The notes under the pieces are model-generated. The model searched no databases and was not told where the DNA came from. It saw only the letters and a list, made by a program, of their open reading frames with translations. From Saccharomonospora sp. CUA-673 (lineage in GTDB: Bacteria; Actinomycetota; Actinomycetes; Mycobacteriales; Pseudonocardiaceae), in assembly GCF_001942305.1 (NCBI RefSeq), contig NZ_MKKE01000016.1, positions 1 through 64,000 on the forward strand: a stretch of DNA of 64,000 nt, written 5' to 3'. Numbering within the stretch: position 1 is the stretch's first letter; each line of letters opens with the position of its first letter. This document shows positions 9,193-18,468 of this stretch, in pieces. The translations under genes were made by a program, and so were the position numbers.

Positions 9193-9860
9193 TCACCCGT
9201 CCGAGCCGTCCGATCGTTCGCCTGCCTGATCATCGCGGGTGGCCGAGTCGTCCTCGGCGCCTCGGTGTCCTGCAGCCGGTCGACGAGCGCGGCCCACCGA
9301 GGGTCTATCGTCTCATGCCCGTGTCCGGGCTCGAGATCGGCCCACTTCACGCCGCACTCGGAGCACAGGCCCTCGCAGTCCTCCCTGCACAGCGGGACCA
9401 GCGGCAGCGCGAGCACGAGGGCGTCCCGCACGACCGGCTCGAGGTCGATCCGGTCGTCGACGACCCGGCTGACCTCGTCCTCCTCGGTCGTCTCGTCGGT
9501 GGTCGAGTCGGGGTAGGCGAACAGCTCGGTGACGTCGATGGACACCTCGTCGGCGATCGGGTCGAGGCAGCGCGAGCACTGGCCGGTGGTCGGCGCGACG
9601 GCCGAACCGGTGACCAGCACGCCCTCGACGACCGATTCGAGGAGCAGGTCGAGCGCGATCGCGGCGTCGGTCGGCACGGTGACGACGTCGGGAACGCCGA
9701 GCGGGACGTCGACGGGCACGTCGAGCTGCAGCGGCCTGCTGGCGCCCGGGCGACGGCCGAGCTCGTGGGTGTCGATCACCCACGGGCTGCGGTCGGCGCG
9801 CGCGCCGCCGCGGTCGGTCGCGCGGTCGTCGCCGGCGTTCGGGGAGCGTTCGTCAGACAT
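9193..9860 (-). CDS. YceD/DUF177 family protein, probable frame interruption near C-terminus
   Basis: DUF177 (YceD) proteins sit next to rpmF across bacteria and, in plants and some bacteria, are linked to 23S rRNA accumulation. The protein has the family Cys motifs: QCSRCLDPI in the middle and LCREDCEGLCSECGVKW near the end. As read, the frame runs on to 9156 with an atypical tail (APRTTRPPAMIRQ). One extra C near 9259-9262 gives the acidic ending DTEAAEDDSATRDDQAGE with stop at 9193, which is more family-like and yields 222 aa. I favour this end, but less firmly than for the other interrupted genes. Confidence 0.8.
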
Positions 9861-9994
9861 CGGATTTCTCGGGATCGGGGGCGTTCGGATTCGCCGCCTT
9901 CATGTGGAGGACGTACCTCCCCCGGGCGCGTCCGTCCAGCGTACGCGAGCACCGCGGAGCCCCGCCCCGCGGCCGGTGATCACGCGTCAGCGCC

Positions 9995-10747
9995 TCAGTG
10001 GGCTTGGAAGTCGTAGAAGCCGCGGCCGCCGGTCGAGCCCGTCGCGGTGCCGGCGCCGTTGTAGCCGCCGGAGGTGCCGCGGAGGTGGTTGCGGCCGGAG
10101 TCGACGGTGCGCAGCGTGCTCGAGAGGAGTTCGGAGAACTCGGCGAGCTTGCCGTCGACGTAGGCGTCGCAGTCGGTGCGCTGCTTGTCGGCCTCGGCGT
10201 GCGCCTCGTCGACGATACGTCCTGCCTCGCCGTGGGCGGCCTGCACGACCTCGGTCTGCGAGACGAGCCGGGCCTGCTCGGCGCGGCCGTCCTCGACGGA
10301 ACGGTCGTAGGCGTCGCGGCCGGCCTGGATCATGCGTTCCGATTCGGCCCGGGCCCGCTCGGTGAGGTCGTGGTACTCGGCCTGGCCGGCCGACACGGTG
10401 CGCTCGGCCTCGGCCTGGGCATCGGCGACGAGCTGCTCGGCGCGGGCCTTGGCCTCGGCGACGAGCCGTTCGGCCTCGGAGCCGGCCTCGGACACGGTGC
10501 GTTCGGCCTGCTCGTTCGCGGTCGACACCGTGGTCTCGGCCTCGGTGCGCGCGGTCTGGACGATCTCGTCGCGCTTGTCGAGCACGTCCTGCGCGTCGTC
10601 CACCTCGGCGGGCAGCGCCTCGCGGATGTCGTCGAGCAGCTCGAGCGTGTCACCCCGCGGCACCACGCAACTCGAGGTCATCGGGACACCCCGCGCCTCT
10701 TCGACGATCGTGACGAGCTCGTCGAGCGCCTCGAACACCCGGTACAC
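9995..10747 (-). CDS. sepIVA: DivIVA-like coiled-coil division protein (SepIVA-type)
   Basis: A 250-residue protein with an N-terminal DivIVA-like segment (VYRVFEALDELVTIVEEARGV) and then a long coiled coil from about residue 50 to 200, rich in Ala, Glu, Gln and Arg with heptad-like spacing (AEAKARAEQLVADAQAEAE). The C-terminus is Gly/Thr-rich and flexible. In mycobacteria the gene at this place (between yceD and coaD) is sepIVA, essential for septation; equivalence here rests on position and architecture. Start GTG at 10747 with GGGAG seven bases upstream. Earlier in-frame starts lack a ribosome-binding site. Confidence 0.82.
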   Translation of the reverse strand: MYRVFEALDELVTIVEEARGVPMTSSCVVPRGDTLELLDDIREALPAEVDDAQDVLDKRDEIVQTARTEAETTVSTANEQAERTVSEAGSEAERLVAEAKARAEQLVADAQAEAERTVSAGQAEYHDLTERARAESERMIQAGRDAYDRSVEDGRAEQARLVSQTEVVQAAHGEAGRIVDEAHAEADKQRTDCDAYVDGKLAEFSELLSSTLRTVDSGRNHLRGTSGGYNGAGTATGSTGGRGFYDFQAH

Positions 10748-10906
10748 GGCAACTCCCTCAAAAACCGATCGTGGCCGCCTCCAGTGTGCCGGTCCGGCGG
10801 CGAGTTTTCGGTGACCGAGCGGGGCCGGGCGTGTCAAGCCGCCAACCAGGCACGACGCGTGCGGCGTGCTCGCCCGATTCCGCCCGCGCGTGCCGGTCCG
10901 CCCGGT

Positions 10907-11389
10907 TCAGTCCTGTTCGGCCAGTTTCGCCAGGAGCCGCTCGTGGACGTACGGAGAGACCATGGTGGTCACGTCGCCGCCGTAGGTCGCGACCTCCTTG
11001 ACCAGTGAGCTGGACAGGAAGCTGTAGGCCGGGTTGTTCGACATCAGCAGCGTCTCGACGCCGGAGATCTCCCGGTTCATCTGCGCCATCTGCAGCTCGT
11101 AGTCGAAGTCGCTGACCGAGCGCAGCCCCTTGACGATGGACTGGATGCCGTTGTCGCGGCAGTAGTCGGTGAGCAGGCCGTGCCACGAGTCGATGCGCAC
11201 GTTGGACAGGCCCTTCGTCGACTCGCGCAGCAGCTCGAGGCGCTCGTCGATGGTGAACATGCCCCGTTTGCTCTTGTTGATCAGGACGGCGACGACGACC
11301 TCGTCGAAGAGGTTCGCCGCGCGTTCGATGATGTCGAGGTGCCCGTTGGTCGCCGGGTCGTAGGAGCCGGGACATACCGCTCGCCGCAT
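10907..11389 (-). CDS. coaD: Phosphopantetheine adenylyltransferase
   Basis: Transfers AMP from ATP to 4'-phosphopantetheine, the penultimate step of coenzyme A synthesis. The 160-residue length is normal. The nucleotidyltransferase T/HxGH motif is present as GSYDPATNGHLD near the start. The conserved KSKRGMFTIDERLELL and the C-terminal segment SSSLVKEVATYGGDV are also visible. It starts at ATG 11389, ten bases after the stop of rsmD, and is probably co-transcribed with it. Confidence 0.95.
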   Translation of the reverse strand: MRRAVCPGSYDPATNGHLDIIERAANLFDEVVVAVLINKSKRGMFTIDERLELLRESTKGLSNVRIDSWHGLLTDYCRDNGIQSIVKGLRSVSDFDYELQMAQMNREISGVETLLMSNNPAYSFLSSSLVKEVATYGGDVTTMVSPYVHERLLAKLAEQD

Positions 11390-11399
11390 GCGCCGCACC

Positions 11400-11987
11400 C
11401 TAGCGGGGCTGCTCACCCTCGCCGGGCCGACCCACGTGCTCGCCCCAGTACAGGGCCGTGTCGCCGTACTTCTTGGTGCGGAAGGACTCCAGCCCCGTGG
11501 GCCACGCCGGTTCGCCGTCGCGCACCGCCCGCTCGACGACCACCAGCGCGCGCTCGGCCAGCCAACCGCCGTCGACGAGGTCGGTGAGCATGTCGGCGAG
11601 CGTCTCGGACGGCAGCGCGTACGGCGGGTCGACGAGCACCACGTCGTAGGGGCTCGCACTCCCCTCGGCGACGACCGTTTCGACCTTGCCCTGCCGCACC
11701 CGGCCGCCGAGACCGACGGTCTCGACATTGGCGTGCAGCACCTGCGCGGCACGGCGGTCGGCCTCGACGAACAGCACGTCGGACGCGCCGCGCGAGAGCG
11801 CCTCCAACCCGAGCGCGCCCGACCCGGCATACAGGTCGAGCACCCGGGCCTCGTCGAGGTCACCGGCGGTTTCGAGCGCGTTGAACAGCGCCTCGCGCAC
11901 CCGCTCCGAGGTCGGGCGCGTGGTGCGCGGCGGAACCCGCAACGTCCGTCCCCCGGCGCGGCCCGACACGATCCTGGTCACAGCCAC
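11400..11987 (-). CDS. rsmD: 16S rRNA (guanine966-N2)-methyltransferase
   Basis: S-adenosylmethionine-dependent methyltransferase acting on the small ribosomal subunit. Motif I (VLDLYAGSGALGLEALSRGA) and the catalytic DPPY (VVLVDPPYAL) are intact. The N-terminal RIVSGRAGGRTL is typical of RsmD. Length 195 aa. Start is GTG at 11987; a second GTG two codons inside is equally possible. It is divergent from helD across about 115 bp. Confidence 0.93.
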   Translation of the reverse strand: MAVTRIVSGRAGGRTLRVPPRTTRPTSERVREALFNALETAGDLDEARVLDLYAGSGALGLEALSRGASDVLFVEADRRAAQVLHANVETVGLGGRVRQGKVETVVAEGSASPYDVVLVDPPYALPSETLADMLTDLVDGGWLAERALVVVERAVRDGEPAWPTGLESFRTKKYGDTALYWGEHVGRPGEGEQPR

Positions 11988-12102
11988 GATCGTAGAAGCC
12001 GTGGCGAGTGTGACTCTTGGCCGGACCTCGTGATTCCAGGGGGCCGATTCGCGTATTGTCGTTCTTCCCCTTCCCGGCGACTTTGCACCCAGGAGCGCGT
12101 CA

Positions 12103-14264
12103 GTGTCGGAACCTCGGGTCAGACGGGCCGAGATCGCGATCGAGCAGTCCCACGTGGACCGGGTCTACACCCGGCTCGCGGAGCTCCGCAGGCAAGCCGA
12201 GGACATGCGCGCGAAGGGTTACGAGATCGGCCACGGCGCGCAGCGCGAGGCGGTCTTCGAGCAGGCCTCGATGCTGTTCGAGCGCGACATGATGGTGTTC
12301 CACGCCAACCAGACGCTGCAGTCGCTCGACGCCGAGTACGAGGGTCTCGTGTTCGGCCGGCTGGACCACACCACCACCGAACCGGTGTACGTCGGCAGGC
12401 TCGGCATCCGCGACGGCGACTTCGAGAACCTCGTCACCGACTGGCGTGCCCCGGCGGCGGCGCCGTTCTACCAGGCCACGGCCGAGGCGCCGATGGACGT
12501 CGTGCGACGCCGCGTGATCCGCTGCTCCGGGCGACAGGTGCTCGACGTCGACGACGACGTGCTCATGCCCGAGTCGGTCCCGGACGGGATGCCCGTGGTC
12601 GGCGAGGGCGCGCTCATGGCGGCACTCGGCCGGGCGCGCGGCGAGAAGATGCGCGACATCGTCGCGACCATCCAGAAGGAGCAGGACGAGGTCATCCGCG
12701 CCCCGTGGCGCGCGTCACCGAAATCACCGGCGGCCCCGGCACCGGCAAGACGGCCGTGGCGCTGCACCGGGCCGCCTACCTGCTGTACCGCTACCGCAAG
12801 CAGCTCGGCGGCGCGGGCGTGCTGGTGCTCGGCCCGTCGGGCGTGTTCACGACGTACATCTCGCGGGTCCTGCCGTCGATGGGCGAGACCAACGTCGAAC
12901 TGCGCTCGCTGGGCGAACTGCTCGACGGCATGCAGGCCACGCGCTACGACCCGGCGCCGCTCGCGGCGATCAAGGGTTCGCTGCGCATGCGCAAGGTGCT
13001 GCTCAAGGCCCTGCGGGACACGCCTCCGGGTGCACCGGAGGAACTGCGGATCGTCTACAAGGGCGAGGTCCTCAAGCTCGACACCAAGCAGCTCGAGCGG
13101 GTGCGCAAGAAGGTGCACTCGGCGGGCGGACCGCCGAACCGCGCGCGGATGCGCGCGGCCGACACGCTGCTCGAGGCGCTCGCCGACCGGGCCGAGGAGA
13201 ACGCGAAGGCGGGCGGGCCGCGCCTCGAACGCGCCGACGTGATCCAGGACGTCGGCGAACGGATCGACTTCCACCGTTTCCTCGTCGCGTGGTGGCCGGT
13301 GCTGTATCCCGCGCAGGTGCTCCGGTGGCTCGGCGACGAGCAGAAGTTGGCGCGCTCGGCGCGGAAGGTGCTGAACGCCGACGAGATCGGCCTGCTCGCG
13401 GCGTCGCTGCGGGGCGAGGGCGACGACTGGACCGTGGCCGACGTCGCGCTGCTCGACGAGCTGCGCGTGCTGGCCGGTCCCCCGCCGAAGCGCCGCAAGC
13501 AGCGCGCCCAGGAGATCGAACTGGACGCCGCGCAGACGCGTGACTCCGACGATCCCGCGCGTCAACGTGCGGCGAAGCCGGCGCACTACGACGAGTACTC
13601 GCACATCGTCGTCGACGAGTCGCAGGACCTCTCCCCCATGCAGTGGCGCATGCTCGGCCGGCGCGGCGCGTACGCGAGCTGGACGATCGTCGGCGACCCG
13701 GTGCAGAGCTCGTGGCCCGATCCGGCCGAGGCCGCGCAGGCGCGCACCCACGCCTTCGGCACGAAGACCGCCCACCGCCGGTTCACGCTGCGCACCAACT
13801 ACCGCAACTCGGCGGAGATCTTCGACCTGGCGGCCGAGGTCGTCGTCGACAAGCAGACCCCGGAAAGCTCCGGGGCCGCGGTTGCGTCGCCGGAGGACCT
13901 GCCGAACGCCGTGCGCAAGACAGGCCTGACCCCGGAGGTCCGCCGGGTCGACGAGGCGACGCGCGAGAGCGCCGTCCACTCGGCCGCGAAGGAACTGCTG
14001 GACGGGGTCGACGGCACCGTCGGCGTGATCTGCGCGATGAACCGGGTGCCGGAGGTGGAACGCTGGCTCGCCGGCCAGGGCGAGGACCGGCTCAAGGTGG
14101 TGGGCAGCCTCGATTCGAAGGGGCTCGAGTACGACGCCGTCGTGCTCGTCGAGCCGAGCGAGCTGATCACCGAGTCGCTCACCGGACGTCGCGTGCTCTA
14201 CGTCGCGCTCACCCGCGCGACCCAGCAGCTCACCGTGCTCGCCTCCGACGACGACTGGCGCTGA
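12103..14264 (+). CDS. helD: HelD-type RNA-polymerase-associated SF1 helicase, frame interrupted
   Basis: HelD proteins are UvrD-like ATPases that enter the primary and secondary channels of RNA polymerase, release stalled complexes and in some actinobacteria give rifampicin tolerance. The N-terminal coiled coil (IAIEQSHVDRVYTRLAELRR), Walker A (GGPGTGKTAVALHR), Walker B (HIVVDESQDLSPMQW) and motif VLYVALTRATQQLTVL are visible. The frame breaks at APWR; one added G near 12711 gives PWRGVTEITGGPGTGKT and 720 aa. Start GTG at 12103 with AGGAG upstream. The N-terminus lacks an obvious extra insertion and looks like the actinobacterial class. Confidence 0.88.
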
Positions 14265-14333
14265 CCCGACCGCTTCACAGCTCCCGAGGGCCCCCTTCCG
14301 GACGGGCGTGTCCCCCACTAGGGTGACGAGGTC

Positions 14334-14963
14334 ATGATCGACTTCGGCACGGTCCTGCCCCGGCTCGTCCCCGCCGCCACCGCGGACGCCGAGCCGTACC
14401 GGGGTTACGCCACCGAGTCCCTGCCCGGTGCCGCGACCGTCTACATCAGCACCGCACGGACCGGCAGCGCAGAGGGCGGCGCCGGCGACGACGTGACGTA
14501 CCTCCCGGCCGAGACGGTGGCGGCCTGCGACGCCGACGAGCTGGCGGCCGCGGCGTTCGACAACCTGCACGCCGTCGAGTTCGCCGCCCCGGAACACCTC
14601 GACGGCGACCTGCTCGTGGTGAGCGGCCCGCACGCCGGGACGGCGGCGCTGATCCTGCCCGACGTCCTGCCCCGACTGACCGGCGCGGCAACGTTCGAGC
14701 ACGGCGCCCTGTTCGCCTGTCCGACGTCGCATGTCCTGCTGCTGTACGTGCCGCGCGATGCGGGCGTCCACGACGGGCTCCAGAACCTCGCGGCACAGGC
14801 GGCGGGCGAGTTCGAGTACGACGAACGGCGCCGGATCACGCCGTCGACGTTCTGGTGGGACGGCGACCGCAGCGCCGAGCAGGTGACGTCGGTCGCCGAC
14901 CGGGAGATCTCGGTCGACATGTCGGGACCGTTCGGCGAGACCTACCGCCGCCTCGCCGGCTGA
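14334..14963 (+). CDS. Conserved hypothetical protein (209 aa)
   Basis: A soluble 209-residue protein without signal peptide or membrane segment. Notable stretches are GDLLVVSGPHAGTAALILPD and ALFACPTSHVLLLYVPRDAG, which resemble the beta-strand pattern of DUF1444-type proteins, but I cannot assign it with confidence. Codon use matches its neighbours. It stands alone between helD (69 bp upstream) and the SagB-like gene, on the same strand, with a GTGACGAGGTC ribosome-binding region ahead of ATG 14334. No function is proposed. Confidence 0.7.
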   Translation: MIDFGTVLPRLVPAATADAEPYRGYATESLPGAATVYISTARTGSAEGGAGDDVTYLPAETVAACDADELAAAAFDNLHAVEFAAPEHLDGDLLVVSGPHAGTAALILPDVLPRLTGAATFEHGALFACPTSHVLLLYVPRDAGVHDGLQNLAAQAAGEFEYDERRRITPSTFWWDGDRSAEQVTSVADREISVDMSGPFGETYRRLAG

Positions 14964-15097
14964 CCCCGGCCGCGCGGTCCTCGACGACGTTCCGCCGGGC
15001 ACATTACGTCACTCGCGGGGCTGACTTCTCACTCGAAGCGGTTACCATGCGTTCTGGCGTGCACCGGACGTGACCAGGGCGTAATGGGGAGGATGCG

Positions 15098-16075
15098 ATG
15101 GGTGAGCCACTGAGCCACGATTGGGTGGGGCAGTACGACGACGAGCCCGTCGTCGGTCACTCCGAGTGGCTACCCGAATCCGAAGGCGTTCCCGCCGACG
15201 CCCCCGTCCGCAGGGCACCCGCGCACGCCCTCCCCGACGACGAGCACGACCCGTACACCCGGCACGTCGAGCACTCCGAATACCCCGAATACCCCGAGTA
15301 CTCCGAGCACGCCGAGCACGCCGAGTACGCCGCCGGCGACCGGGACCGCACGCCCGTCGATGCGGCAAACACCGAGGACACGGTGCAGCGTGCCCTGGCC
15401 GTGCACCGCCTGCTGAACGGGCAGACCCCGCCCTCCCCCGACCCGCTGCCCGGTATCCGCCGCATCCCGCTGCCCGACGTGGAACCGCCGCGCGCCGATC
15501 TGGTGAAGACGCTGGTGCGCCGCCGGTCGTGGGACGTGTTCGCCCACCACGACCTCGACCTGGGCGCGCTGAGTGGTCTGCTCCGGTTCGCGCTCGGCGT
15601 GCAGCGGTTCGAACCGGCCTACGGCTCGGAGAACCACCCGATGGGCATGGCGCCGTCGGGCGACGGACTGGACGTGCTGCGGGCGTACGTGCTGATCCGC
15701 GGGACCGACATCCTCGAACCGGGCGTGTACCGCTACGAGGCGATCGCGCACGAGCTCACGCGGCTCACGATCGCCGACCCGGTGCGCCCGCTGCAGCAGA
15801 TCTACTGGCAGCCCGAGTTCGCGGCGGCGCCGGTGACGATCGCGCTGACGACGCGGATGCGGGTGGCCTACGAGCACAAGCCGCTGCGCCACTACCGCAC
15901 GATGCATGTGGACTCGGGGATCGCGGTGCAGAACGTGTACCTCGTCGCGACGGCACTCGGGTTGGCGTGCTGCGCGGTGTCGGACTTCGACGACGCCGGA
16001 CTGTCCGAGCTCCTCGGCGTCCCCGAGTCCGAGATCCCGACCATGCTCATCCCGGTCGGCCACCCCCCGCTCTGA
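15098..16075 (+). CDS. SagB-type/nitroreductase-family dehydrogenase with repetitive N-terminus
   Basis: The C-terminal 200 residues look like an FMN-dependent SagB/ThcOx oxidoreductase: RRRSWDVFAHHDLDLGALSG at the start of the domain, VLIRGTDILEPGVYRYEA in the middle, and IAVQNVYLVATALGLACCAV near the end. SagB enzymes oxidise azolines to azoles in peptide natural products, though many relatives have other roles. The first 85 residues are disordered and include a run of EY/EH dipeptides (SEYPEYPEYSEHAEHAEY) from a short DNA repeat at 15277-15330. No cyclodehydratase or precursor peptide is visible nearby. GGGGAGG lies just before ATG 15098. Confidence 0.72.
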   Translation: MGEPLSHDWVGQYDDEPVVGHSEWLPESEGVPADAPVRRAPAHALPDDEHDPYTRHVEHSEYPEYPEYSEHAEHAEYAAGDRDRTPVDAANTEDTVQRALAVHRLLNGQTPPSPDPLPGIRRIPLPDVEPPRADLVKTLVRRRSWDVFAHHDLDLGALSGLLRFALGVQRFEPAYGSENHPMGMAPSGDGLDVLRAYVLIRGTDILEPGVYRYEAIAHELTRLTIADPVRPLQQIYWQPEFAAAPVTIALTTRMRVAYEHKPLRHYRTMHVDSGIAVQNVYLVATALGLACCAVSDFDDAGLSELLGVPESEIPTMLIPVGHPPL

Positions 16076-16089
16076 CCCGCACCGCACAT

Positions 16090-16196
16090 GCACCCGTGGG
16101 CCCCATAGTCGCTCCCACCCGTCTCCCACCACCACCCAAACGGACACGCTCCGCGTGGCAGTGTTCGACAAGCGCGACTATGGGGCCCACGGGTGC
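16090..16196. repeat. Perfect 23-bp inverted repeat between convergent genes
   Basis: Arms at 16090-16112 and 16174-16196 are exact reverse complements, separated by 61 bases; the core is GGGCCCCATAGTCGC. The element fills the space between the SagB-like gene (+) and the secreted-protein gene (-), so it could act as a bidirectional terminator or be a mobile palindromic repeat. The same core appears as an inverted pair at 46871-47000. Confidence 0.8.
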
Positions 16197-16209
16197 TTCT
16201 TGAACGGGG

Positions 16210-16839
16210 TCAGCCGATGGTGATCGGGGTTGCGGGGTCGGTGATGTCGTACACGGCCTCGAGGGTGAGGGCGTCGCCGTCGCTGACCAGACCGAGGCAG
16301 CCGCTGGTGTTCGTGGCCTCGAGCGGTGCGACGCCGTCGGGCAGCGCGACGTCCGGGGTGACGGTCAGCTGACCCGTGGCGTTGTCGTACTCGCCCGGCG
16401 CGTTGCCGACCGCGTCGAAGCTGCACGTCAACGTCGAGATGCTGGCGTTGACCTCGCCGACCCACCCGGTCGACACCCCGCTCGCACTGTCGTACGAGCC
16501 GATGTGCAGCTGGTACGGCTGCGCGTTCGGCGTCACCGAGACGCTGCCCAGCGGGCCGGTGCAGCTGTCGAAGCTGACCGACAGGTCGCCGATGGGTGCG
16601 GGCGCGGTGTGACTGCCGCTCGGGATCTCGCCCTCGCCGGACGACGACGAGCACGTGACGTCGGTGCCCGAGTCGACGTTGCTGAGGGTGCTCCCGTCGG
16701 CGCTGGCCGACACGGATCCGTCCTCGTTCGGGTTGGTGACGGTGATGTCCTGAGCGGCGAACGCGGCGGGTGCCGCCACGAGGGCGATCGCGGCGGACAC
16801 GGCGATACCTCCGACGAGGCCAGGCATACGGTTGCGCAT
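16210..16839 (-). CDS. Secreted hypothetical protein with four or more cysteines
   Basis: A 209-residue protein with a clear Sec signal peptide: basic start MRNRMPG, hydrophobic core GGIAVSAAIALVAAPAAFA, then cleavage before QDITVTNP. The mature part is Ser/Thr/Gly-rich, predicted beta-strand-rich, and has paired cysteines (DVTCSSSSG, SFDSCTGP, STLTCSFDA, TSGCLGL) likely forming disulfides outside the cell. I do not recognise the family. GGAGGA lies eight bases before ATG 16839. It ends against the inverted repeat at 16090-16196. Confidence 0.78.
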   Translation of the reverse strand: MRNRMPGLVGGIAVSAAIALVAAPAAFAAQDITVTNPNEDGSVSASADGSTLSNVDSGTDVTCSSSSGEGEIPSGSHTAPAPIGDLSVSFDSCTGPLGSVSVTPNAQPYQLHIGSYDSASGVSTGWVGEVNASISTLTCSFDAVGNAPGEYDNATGQLTVTPDVALPDGVAPLEATNTSGCLGLVSDGDALTLEAVYDITDPATPITIG

Positions 16840-16984
16840 AGAACTCCATCCTCCGTTGGCTGAAGACTGCTACCTGCGGATAGCCCGCGATCGACGCTAG
16901 GCCGCGTTGATCACCGGAACCAAGAACGGACCGGACGGACCGCGTTCGCACTCACCGCGGTCACACGTTTTCGCCGCGTCGTTG

Positions 16985-18280
16985 TCACCGGCCGACAGCA
17001 TCCGGCAGATCCACCGATTCGGATGTTTCGGGCGCCCAGTCGGGCAGACTCCGCACGGCCGCCTCGAGTTCGAACCGCGCCCGCGGGTCGCGGAGGCGGT
17101 CCCCGTACGCCTCCTCCATGCGCCGCACCCGGTGCCGCACGGTCTGCGGGTGCAGGCCGAGCCGTTCGGCCACGGCGTGGACGCTGCCCTGCGCGTCGAA
17201 CCACGCGCGCAACGTCTCGATGGTGCGTGCGCGCCGGCGTTCGGTCATCGCAGCGAGGGGCGCGAACAGTCGGCGCCGCAGTTGCGCCGTCACCGCGTCC
17301 CCGCCGCGCAGCAGCAGTTCGGGCAGCACGCGCTCGGCCCACACGACATCACCGGCCGGCACTCTCCCGTCACCGGCCAACGACAGCGCGCGCCGCGCCA
17401 AACGGAGCGAGTCGGCCGCCGCCGTGGGCTCGACGCCGGCGCCCACGCCGACCGCCGCGCCACCGACCGCATCACGCAGGGCGGTCACGTCGTCATCGGT
17501 CACCGCACCGGCCACGAGCAGGCACGGGGCGGCGCCGGACAGGTCGGCGAGGACCTCATCGGGCAGGTCGCGGGCCGCGCGCACGGGTCCGCGCAGCGCG
17601 AGCGGGGTCGCGATCTCGGGCAGCGGCCATCCGGCGCGGGAGGCGAGTTCGACGAGCTCGTCGTGGTTGTCGCGGTGACCGTGGGGGCCATGGTGATCGC
17701 CGCGCCGGGCCGTGCCGTCGGTCCGGAGCAGCAGGCGGATCAACCGGCAGCGGGCGGCCACCGCGGGGTCGGACGTCTCGGCCAGAGCGGCGCGGTATCC
17801 GTCGAGTGCCACCGAGGACAGTTCGTCCATCAGCGCCAGCATCCGGTCGGCCAGTTGCGACATCACCGCGGACGAGAAGCCGCTTCGCTTGCCCACCAGC
17901 ATGATCCGCCGCCACGCGACCCGGACGCCGATGCGATAGGCGAGCTGCAACGTGTCCAGACTGCGGCCCTCCCGCAGTTCGCGGCGGCCGATCCGGCGGT
18001 GCACCTCGTGCCCGTCGCTGGCGACCGAGGTGCGCGACGCCGTGGACGCCGCGGCCGGTTCGCCGAGCCGGTCGACGAACAGCGTGATCGCGTGCCGCAC
18101 GCCCTCCCGGATACCGCGTCCGTACGGGCCTTCGAGGGAGCCGCGGTATTCGGGCACGGCCGCCCGGATCTCGGCGATGATCTCCCCGGCGACGTCTTCC
18201 AGCTCGGGGCGCATGATTCCGCCGAGGCCCTTGAGCGCGGGCACCTCGGAGGAGGGTGGGCCGACAGGGTGAGCTCTCAC
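16985..18280 (-). CDS. PucR-type transcriptional regulator
   Basis: A 431-residue regulator with the C-terminal PucR helix-turn-helix (VHAVAERLGLHPQTVRHRVRRMEEAYG), preceded by a GGDEF-like/CdaR middle domain and an N-terminal helical region (IIAEIRAAVPEYRG to MDELSSVALDGYRAAL) seen in the RsbRD-type PucR proteins of actinobacteria. It lies alone, with 188 bp to the next gene. A later ATG (MRPELEDVAGEII) 22 codons inside is a possible alternative start. Target genes cannot be told from context. Confidence 0.85.
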   Translation of the reverse strand: MRAHPVGPPSSEVPALKGLGGIMRPELEDVAGEIIAEIRAAVPEYRGSLEGPYGRGIREGVRHAITLFVDRLGEPAAASTASRTSVASDGHEVHRRIGRRELREGRSLDTLQLAYRIGVRVAWRRIMLVGKRSGFSSAVMSQLADRMLALMDELSSVALDGYRAALAETSDPAVAARCRLIRLLLRTDGTARRGDHHGPHGHRDNHDELVELASRAGWPLPEIATPLALRGPVRAARDLPDEVLADLSGAAPCLLVAGAVTDDDVTALRDAVGGAAVGVGAGVEPTAAADSLRLARRALSLAGDGRVPAGDVVWAERVLPELLLRGGDAVTAQLRRRLFAPLAAMTERRRARTIETLRAWFDAQGSVHAVAERLGLHPQTVRHRVRRMEEAYGDRLRDPRARFELEAAVRSLPDWAPETSESVDLPDAVGR

Positions 18281-18468
18281 GGGCTCCTCACAGCTCCCTT
18301 CCCTACGTCATCGGAGGGTCGGAACGGAGCACACCACACGAAACGGTGAGGTGGAAGGGCCGTGACTGGCGGGAACCAACGGCGTTCACCCGGACAGCCC
18401 ACCACCAACGGCGGGCGCGCACACCCCGCATTCACGGCCGGGCCTGCCGGTGCGTTCACACACGGCGT

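Noticed and set aside
12103..14264. helD read as two separate overlapping genes
   Set aside because: The N-terminal arm and the ATPase core of one HelD protein fall in two frames that join cleanly by one base at the Walker A region.
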